Source: Actinomycetes bacterium (GTDB lineage: Bacteria; Actinomycetota; Actinomycetes; Mycobacteriales; Mycobacteriaceae). Taken from it: a stretch of 64,000 nucleotides of DNA. The first letter of the stretch is position 1; each line of letters begins with the position of its first letter. Of the stretch, positions 59,301-64,000 are shown piece after piece. The position numbers were made by a program, and so were the translations under genes. Below the pieces are notes generated by a model, which saw only the letters and a program-made list of their open reading frames with translations, did not search any database and was not told the DNA's origin. The stretch is from NCBI GenBank assembly GCA_023460175.1, contig JAEWRC010000094.1:1-64000 (forward strand). The letters are read 5' to 3'.

Positions 59301-62300
59301 GCGGTTAAATAACCAGTGCGCCAGTCTATTTGACATCACGTCCAGATCATCGTATGAAATTGAACTTCCGCCAAAGCGGATCGCCGCAGACCCGCCTGCA
59401 GATGCAGCTACCTCCGCAAAGAGCGCAGGGATGGACATCTCGGTAGCCGGCGAGGTCAACGCGCCCTGGGTGCCGAGTTCATCCAGATAAGCATGCTCAT
59501 CTGCGTCTAGCACATCGATCGATGACAACGGTCGGGCCGGATCGGACGTCATGGCCATCAATACCCGTTCGAACCTACGAATCAGTAGCTCGATACTAGT
59601 GGTATCGAAAACGTCTGTGCGAAATACTACCGAGCCGTATATCCCATCAGTAGCACCGGATTCAGTCCATCTTTCTCGGAGGTAGAAGACCAAATCCATA
59701 GGGGCGGCTTTAGTTTCAGCCCACAAGGGCGAGACCTGGACATCACCCAGACTTAGCGACGAGGTGGGGTCGCCGCTGTTTTCCCACGCGAAGTTCTGCC
59801 AGGCTAGCGTCACTTGGATCAGGGGGTGGTGAGTCAGACTTCGCGTCGGATTGAGGCGTTCCACCAAGGCCTCGAACGGCACGTCTTGGTGTTCGAATGC
59901 GCCCAGACTCCTTCTCCGTACCTGTGAAAGCAGCTCAGCAACAGTCGGATCACCCGCCAGTTCCACACGCAGCACAAGCGTGTTGACAAAGAAGCCGACT
60001 AGATCGTCGAGCGCCGGGTCGCGCCGTCCGGCGATCAGGACAGCGACACCGACATCGCTAGTACCGCACATCTTCGACAGCAGAACAGAAAGCGCTGATT
60101 GGACGACCATGAAGCTGGTGGCTCCGTGTTCCTTGGCAATCCGCGCAACTCGCTTCTGTAGGTCGGCGGACCATTCCACCGTCACACTCGAGCCGTGATG
60201 ATCCGCTACTGGCGGATAGGGACGATCCGTTGGCAGCTCTAACCGTTCTGGAAGTCCAGCCAGCTGTTGTTCCCAATAGGCCAATTGGCTGGACATAACG
60301 CTGTTCGGGTCCGACTCGTCGCCCAGCCAATGGCGTTGCCACAATGTGTAATCAGCGTACTGAACTGGCAGCGGAGCCCAATCCGGTGCCAAACCGCTGC
60401 ATCGACTCGCATAGGCCACCCCCAGATCACGCACCAAGGGCGCTACCGATGCGCCATCTCCGGCAATGTGGTGTATGACCGCCACCAGTACATGCTCATC
60501 TTGAGAGATCCGGAAGAGCCAAGCACGGACGGGTATTTCACGGCTCAGGTCGAAGTCATAGCACACTGCTTTTGCGATATCTCCGTGAAGCCGGTCCGCC
60601 CGCCACCCACGCGCATCAACAATTTGCCAACCGAAGTCAGCTTGTTCCGCAGGAACCACAGTCTGCCTGGGAATCCCTTCGGGTGCGGTGAACAAAGTCC
60701 GCAGGCTTTCATGACGGACCACGACATCCGATAACGCCGACCGCAGAGCCTCGACGTTCAAGCTCCCGCGAATTCGATACGCGGTAGGCATGTTGTACGT
60801 CGAAACCTCTCCCTCGAACTGGTTGAGGAACCACACGCGACTCTGCGAATACGACAGCGGTATCAGTTCCGGTCGATCGACCGGTACCAGCGGGGGAAGA
60901 CCAGTAGGTCCCTCTGCTACGGCCACCGCCAACTGCGAGACCGTTGGGGCGTCGAACAGCGTACGGACCGCAACGTCGGTGTCTAGAGTTGCGTTGATTG
61001 CTGCGATGACCCGCATCGCCGAAAGCGAGTCCCCGCCGAGATCAAAGAACGAGTCATCAACCCCTACTCGATCCAGACCCAACACATCGGTGTAGATACC
61101 GGCCAGGATCTCCTCGGTCGGCGTCGACGGCGCCCGGTACCGGTCGACGTCGGCGTAGTCCGGAGCCGGAAGCGCACGCTTGTCGAGCTTGCCGTTCGAG
61201 GTCACGGGCAGGCTGTCGAGAGTCAGGACCGCAGCGGGGACCATGTAGTGGGGTAGCTGGGCGGCCAGCGCAGCGCGAGCACGCACCGGATCCGCTGTCC
61301 CGACGATGTAGCCCACCAGACGCTTGTCACCGGGGCGGTCCTCGCGTGCAATAACCGCAGCCTGCTCGACTCCATCCAGACTCACCAAGGCAGACTGGAT
61401 CTCGCCTGGCTCGATGCGGTAGCCACGAATCTTGACCTGCTCATCAGCGCGGCCCAGATACTGCAGCTGACCGTCATCTCCCCAGCGCACCAGGTCCCCG
61501 GTGCGGTACATCCGCGAGCCCGCCGCTCCGAACGGACACGCCATGAAGCGCGCAGCGGTCAGTCCGGGTCTGCGGACGTAGCCCACTCCGACGCCGCGTC
61601 CGCCCAGATACAACTCCCCGACTACACCGATGGGCACTGGACGCAGCCACTGATCCAGAACAAAGAAGGCAGCCCAGGCTATCGGAGAGCCGATTGGAGG
61701 CGCCCCACCCCCGGCCTCCAGTGGGGCGCTCTTTGATGCCCACATGGTCGTCTCGGTGGGGCCATACACGTTCACCATCACCCGGCCGGGCGCCCACCGA
61801 TCGACCAATTCTGGCGGGCACGGCTCGGCGCCGATCACCAACGCCGTGGCATCCAGCCCCTCCGTCGCCAACACTCCTGCAGCGGAGGGAGTTTGGGTCA
61901 GGACGGTGACGCCTTCATCGACCAACAGGCGGTGGAAACTCTGTGGCGAGACAGCGACCTCCTCGGGGACAATGACAAGTCGTCCACCATGTAGTAGCGC
62001 TCCCCAGATTTCCCATACTGAGAAATCGAAGGCATAGGAATGGAACTGGGTCCACACTCGGTCTGGAATCAAGTCCAGGCCAATCTCCAGTGCATCGAAC
62101 AGTTGAACGACGTTGTGATGAGTGACCGTCACGCCTTTGGGCATTCCGGTTGTGCCCGAGGTGTAGATGATGTGGGCGAGATCGTGCGGTGACGGAGCCG
62201 GAATCCGACTCTCCGGGAAGCGGTCGATGTCTGGATCCGCAATGTCGATCACCGGCACGTCGTAGTGGTCCACACGGGACCGCAGTTTGGCCGTGGTGAT

Positions 62301-64000
62301 CACCGCGGAGGGCAAGGCGTCGGACAACATGAAATCGATACGCGCATCGGGGTGCACAGGGTCGATCGGCAGATAGGCCGCTCCTGATTTCAATACGCCC
62401 AGGATCGCGACTATGGCCTCTGCACACCGCGCGAACAACATGACCACCGATTGGCCCGGGCCGATACCGCGATCCGCCAGCAGGTGGGCCAGTCGATTCG
62501 AGGCCTCATCCAGCTCGCGATACGTCAGGTGGACCCCACCGCAGCTCACTGCTACTGCTTCCGGGGCCCGAACTACTTGCTGCCCGAACAGTTCCGGTAC
62601 CGAACTCGGCGCTGTTACTGGCCGGTCCAGGATTGCGCGGTTGCCCAGCTTGTCCAACCGGTTCCGCTCGCTGTTATCGATCAGATCGATCGACGACAGG
62701 AGCCGAGAAGTGTCGCCGGTGATCTCGCTCAGCACCCGCTGTAAGCGGTTGATCAGGACCTCGATCGATGACCTGTCAAAGACATCGGTTCGATACTCGA
62801 CCATCCCACCGATGCCGGCGGGCTCGCCTCCTTCGGCAAAACGCTCCTCGAGAGAGAACGCGAGGTCCATCCGAGCGGTATGAGTGTCCGCGGACAGGGG
62901 GGTGACCTGTACGTCACCGATGATTGACTCGGCGACCGGGTTTCCGGCGAAATTCTGCCAGGCGAGCATCACCTGAACCAGCGGGTGATGGGTCAGGCTG
63001 CGGGCGGGGTTGAGTCGCTCGACCAGCAGTTCAAACGGAACGTCCTGGTGATCGAAGGCTGCCAGGCTGCGTTGCCGCACCTGGGCCAGCAACTCGGCCA
63101 CGGTCGGATTACTGCTCAGTTCAATCCGTAGTACCAAGGTATTGACAAAGAAACCCACCAAATCGTCGAGAGCCGGGTCGTTGCGGCCGGCAATCGCAAA
63201 GCCGATCGCCACATCGTTGCTGGTCCCCAACTCTGCGAGCAACACCGCCAGGGCGGCCTGCACCACCATGAAGCTCGTCACATTATGCTCGCGGGCAACT
63301 CGGCATACCTGTTGCTGCAATTGGGCCGGCCAGTCGACCGTGACACTTGCGCCCCGGTGATCGGCTACTACTGGATAAGGGCGATCCGTCGGTAGCTCCA
63401 GCCTTTCCGGCAGCCCTGCCAACGCTTGCTCCCAGTAGGACAACTGCGCGCAGATCACACTGGCGGCGTCATCTTCACCGCCAAGCCAATCACGCTGCCA
63501 CAACGTGTAATCGACGTACTGCACCGGCAACGGAGCCCAGCTTGGTTCATGGTCTCGCTGTCTGGCGGCATAGGCTGTTGCGAGGTCTCTCACCAGCGGG
63601 GCAACGGAGGCGCCGTCAGCGGCGATGTGGTGCACGACCGCCACCAATACGTATTCATCGTCGCCTGAGCGGAACAACCGGGCCCGCAGAGGGATTTCCC
63701 TGTCAAGAGCGAAACAATGCTGTACGAAATCTTCTAAAGCTTCCCCCAATTGAGCCGCCGACCAGGTCTGGGCATTCACCACCTGCCAGCCGAAATCGGC
63801 GTCTTCGGGAGCCAGGACCACCTGTCGCGGAACACCCTTTTCGGCAACAAAGACCGTGCGCAGCGACTCGTGTCGGGCCACGACATCAGCCAGCGCCCGC
63901 CCGAGTGCCTCGACATCCAACTCTCCACTTATCCTGAAAACCGTGGGCATGTTGTGCACGGGCGAGGGCCCTTGCATCTGCTCTAAGAACCACATCCGCT
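56352..64000 (-). CDS. NRPS ending in a thioester reductase domain (partial, N-terminus beyond window)
   Basis: At least 2,548 residues of a non-ribosomal peptide synthetase, still open at the right edge in the first motif of a condensation domain. Domains and residue numbers from the visible start: C1 (HHIAADG near 121), A1 ([11 protein letters not shown] near 608), T1 (LGGDSLS near 988), C2 (HHIAGDG near 1174), A2 ([11 protein letters not shown] near 1663), T2 (near 2055), then a reductase with TGATGFLG near 2146 and YGNSK near 2318. No epimerisation or thioesterase domain is seen in this part. The reductase resembles those of Mps2 and carboxylic acid reductases and should release the product as an aldehyde or alcohol. 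Both C domains have intact active sites. Confidence 0.93.
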   Translation of the reverse strand, partial: RMWFLEQMQGPSPVHNMPTVFRISGELDVEALGRALADVVARHESLRTVFVAEKGVPRQVVLAPEDADFGWQVVNAQTWSAAQLGEALEDFVQHCFALDREIPLRARLFRSGDDEYVLVAVVHHIAADGASVAPLVRDLATAYAARQRDHEPSWAPLPVQYVDYTLWQRDWLGGEDDAASVICAQLSYWEQALAGLPERLELPTDRPYPVVADHRGASVTVDWPAQLQQQVCRVAREHNVTSFMVVQAALAVLLAELGTSNDVAIGFAIAGRNDPALDDLVGFFVNTLVLRIELSSNPTVAELLAQVRQRSLAAFDHQDVPFELLVERLNPARSLTHHPLVQVMLAWQNFAGNPVAESIIGDVQVTPLSADTHTARMDLAFSLEERFAEGGEPAGIGGMVEYRTDVFDRSSIEVLINRLQRVLSEITGDTSRLLSSIDLIDNSERNRLDKLGNRAILDRPVTAPSSVPELFGQQVVRAPEAVAVSCGGVHLTYRELDEASNRLAHLLADRGIGPGQSVVMLFARCAEAIVAILGVLKSGAAYLPIDPVHPDARIDFMLSDALPSAVITTAKLRSRVDHYDVPVIDIADPDIDRFPESRIPAPSPHDLAHIIYTSGTTGMPKGVTVTHHNVVQLFDALEIGLDLIPDRVWTQFHSYAFDFSVWEIWGALLHGGRLVIVPEEVAVSPQSFHRLLVDEGVTVLTQTPSAAGVLATEGLDATALVIGAEPCPPELVDRWAPGRVMVNVYGPTETTMWASKSAPLEAGGGAPPIGSPIAWAAFFVLDQWLRPVPIGVVGELYLGGRGVGVGYVRRPGLTAARFMACPFGAAGSRMYRTGDLVRWGDDGQLQYLGRADEQVKIRGYRIEPGEIQSALVSLDGVEQAAVIAREDRPGDKRLVGYIVGTADPVRARAALAAQLPHYMVPAAVLTLDSLPVTSNGKLDKRALPAPDYADVDRYRAPSTPTEEILAGIYTDVLGLDRVGVDDSFFDLGGDSLSAMRVIAAINATLDTDVAVRTLFDAPTVSQLAVAVAEGPTGLPPLVPVDRPELIPLSYSQSRVWFLNQFEGEVSTYNMPTAYRIRGSLNVEALRSALSDVVVRHESLRTLFTAPEGIPRQTVVPAEQADFGWQIVDARGWRADRLHGDIAKAVCYDFDLSREIPVRAWLFRISQDEHVLVAVIHHIAGDGASVAPLVRDLGVAYASRCSGLAPDWAPLPVQYADYTLWQRHWLGDESDPNSVMSSQLAYWEQQLAGLPERLELPTDRPYPPVADHHGSSVTVEWSADLQKRVARIAKEHGATSFMVVQSALSVLLSKMCGTSDVGVAVLIAGRRDPALDDLVGFFVNTLVLRVELAGDPTVAELLSQVRRRSLGAFEHQDVPFEALVERLNPTRSLTHHPLIQVTLAWQNFAWENSGDPTSSLSLGDVQVSPLWAETKAAPMDLVFYLRERWTESGATDGIYGSVVFRTDVFDTTSIELLIRRFERVLMAMTSDPARPLSSIDVLDADEHAYLDELGTQGALTSPATEMSIPALFAEVAASAGGSAAIRFGGSSISYDDLDVMSNRLAHWLFNRGVRAGDRIAVLFDRCPEAVVAILGILKMGATYLPIDPAHPDTRIEFMLADAAPTAAISTSALAHRLRDATMFIDYHDPRIRTYPATALQAPSSDEIAYLIYTSGTTGSPKGVAIPHRNVTALLGTLDTDLDLSGQVWTQCHSLAFDYSVWEIWGALLYGGTLVVVPDVVTRAPEDLHALLAAERVTMFSQTPSAFYTFLTVDELKTGTRDELALKTVVFGGEALEPHRLRGWMDRHPGAPRLINMYGITETTVHASFREIVSSDTAHTISPIGLPLANLGFYVLDRFLRAVPPGVVGELYVAGSGLGYGYWRRGGLTSTRFVASPFGDSGVRMYRTGDLASWGADGQLRYTGRLDEQVKIRGYRIEMGEVQAAIASVPGVTHGAVIVREDRPGEKRLVGYVTGAADPARVRTTLAQHLPSYMVPATVVVLDSLPLTVNGKLDKRKLPVPDYAAEGYREPSTAEEKTLARIFADVLNMSRIGVDDSFFDLGGDSLSAVEAITRVNSIFETEVAVRTLFDAPSISGLVRLLYRDSGRPTSALVHGRAAAALYAGDLTLDKFIDGATLSNATVLPREVADIRTVLLTGATGFLGRYLALEWLQRMAVVGGKLICIVRGSSDQSARDRLSKVFDSGDPVLQSHFQRLAAKHLVVHAGDKGDVDLGLDERTWQQLADSVDLIVDSAAMVNGVLPYSELFGPNVLGTAELIRLAITGRIKRFCYVSTANVGDQIEPALFDEDSDIRMVSPTRVNRETYSNGYGNSKWAGEVLLREAHDLCQMPVGVFRCDMILADTTYGGQLNLSDIFTRMVFSVAATGLAPASFFELDANGVRQRTHFDALPVEFVAEAISTLGAQVEDGYKTYHVMNPHNDGVGFDECVDWLIDAGCSIRRIDDYGAWLREFEASLQALPEHLRQQSVLEVLQFQLSFASDEDLRPAAPVNGSVGPTDRFRAAVRAAKIGPDNDIPHVSSSIIAKYVSDLRHFGLV

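Overview
This window is high-GC actinobacterial DNA from a rapidly growing or environmental type of Mycobacterium (Mycolicibacterium or a close relative). The evidence is a complete-looking mce4 sterol importer, a cholesterol side-chain cluster in nearly the same order as the Rv3494c-Rv3531c region of M. tuberculosis but without the PE/PPE genes, and MmpS/MmpL, FAAL and Mas-type PKS genes. No rRNA, tRNA or CRISPR array was seen, and no gene-free stretch exceeds 300 bases.

Region 1 (1-9005, minus strand) is the mce4 operon: yrbE4A, yrbE4B and mce4A to mce4F, tightly packed with overlapping stops and starts. Mce4F runs off the left edge. Region 2 (9280-34552) is the steroid catabolic regulon: hsd4A, fdxD, fadE26-fadE27-fadD17, ilvX with an amidohydrolase, fadD19 with a nitronate-monooxygenase-like flavoprotein, echA19, cyp142 with an acetoacetate-decarboxylase-fold gene, an F420-type oxidoreductase, a double DUF35 protein with the thiolase-fold aldol lyases ltp4 and ltp3, kshA, and an Rv3529c-Rv3531c-type operon. 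Eight copies of the KstR operator TnnAACnnGTTnnA (one imperfect) sit at the promoters, so import, side-chain removal and ring attack should be induced together when sterol is present. A restriction-endonuclease-fold gene (20826-21698) lies in this region, flanked on both sides by the same hairpin repeat.

Region 3 (34553-38948) holds a solo TnpB element inserted near the start of an IclR-family regulator. Joining the two flanks restores an uninterrupted reading frame that starts 10 bases after a KstR operator. Today the regulator can only be read from a start codon supplied by the element's right end. A RecQ-like helicase fused to a phosphoribosyltransferase-like domain follows, convergent with the regulator.

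Region 4 (39038-64000) begins with two small secreted haemophore-family proteins and continues into a compact glycopeptidolipid-like locus: two MmpL transporters, MmpS, an alpha/beta hydrolase and a fatty acyl-AMP ligase on the minus strand, divergent from a Mas-type reducing PKS and a Gap-like membrane protein, and then a large convergent NRPS that ends in a thioester reductase domain and continues past the right edge. The likely product is a lipopeptide whose acyl chain is activated by the FAAL, elongated by the PKS, joined to peptide by the NRPS, released reductively as an aldehyde or amino alcohol, and exported by Gap and MmpS/MmpL. The gene content resembles glycopeptidolipid loci, but the arrangement and the Mas-size PKS differ from the loci I know.
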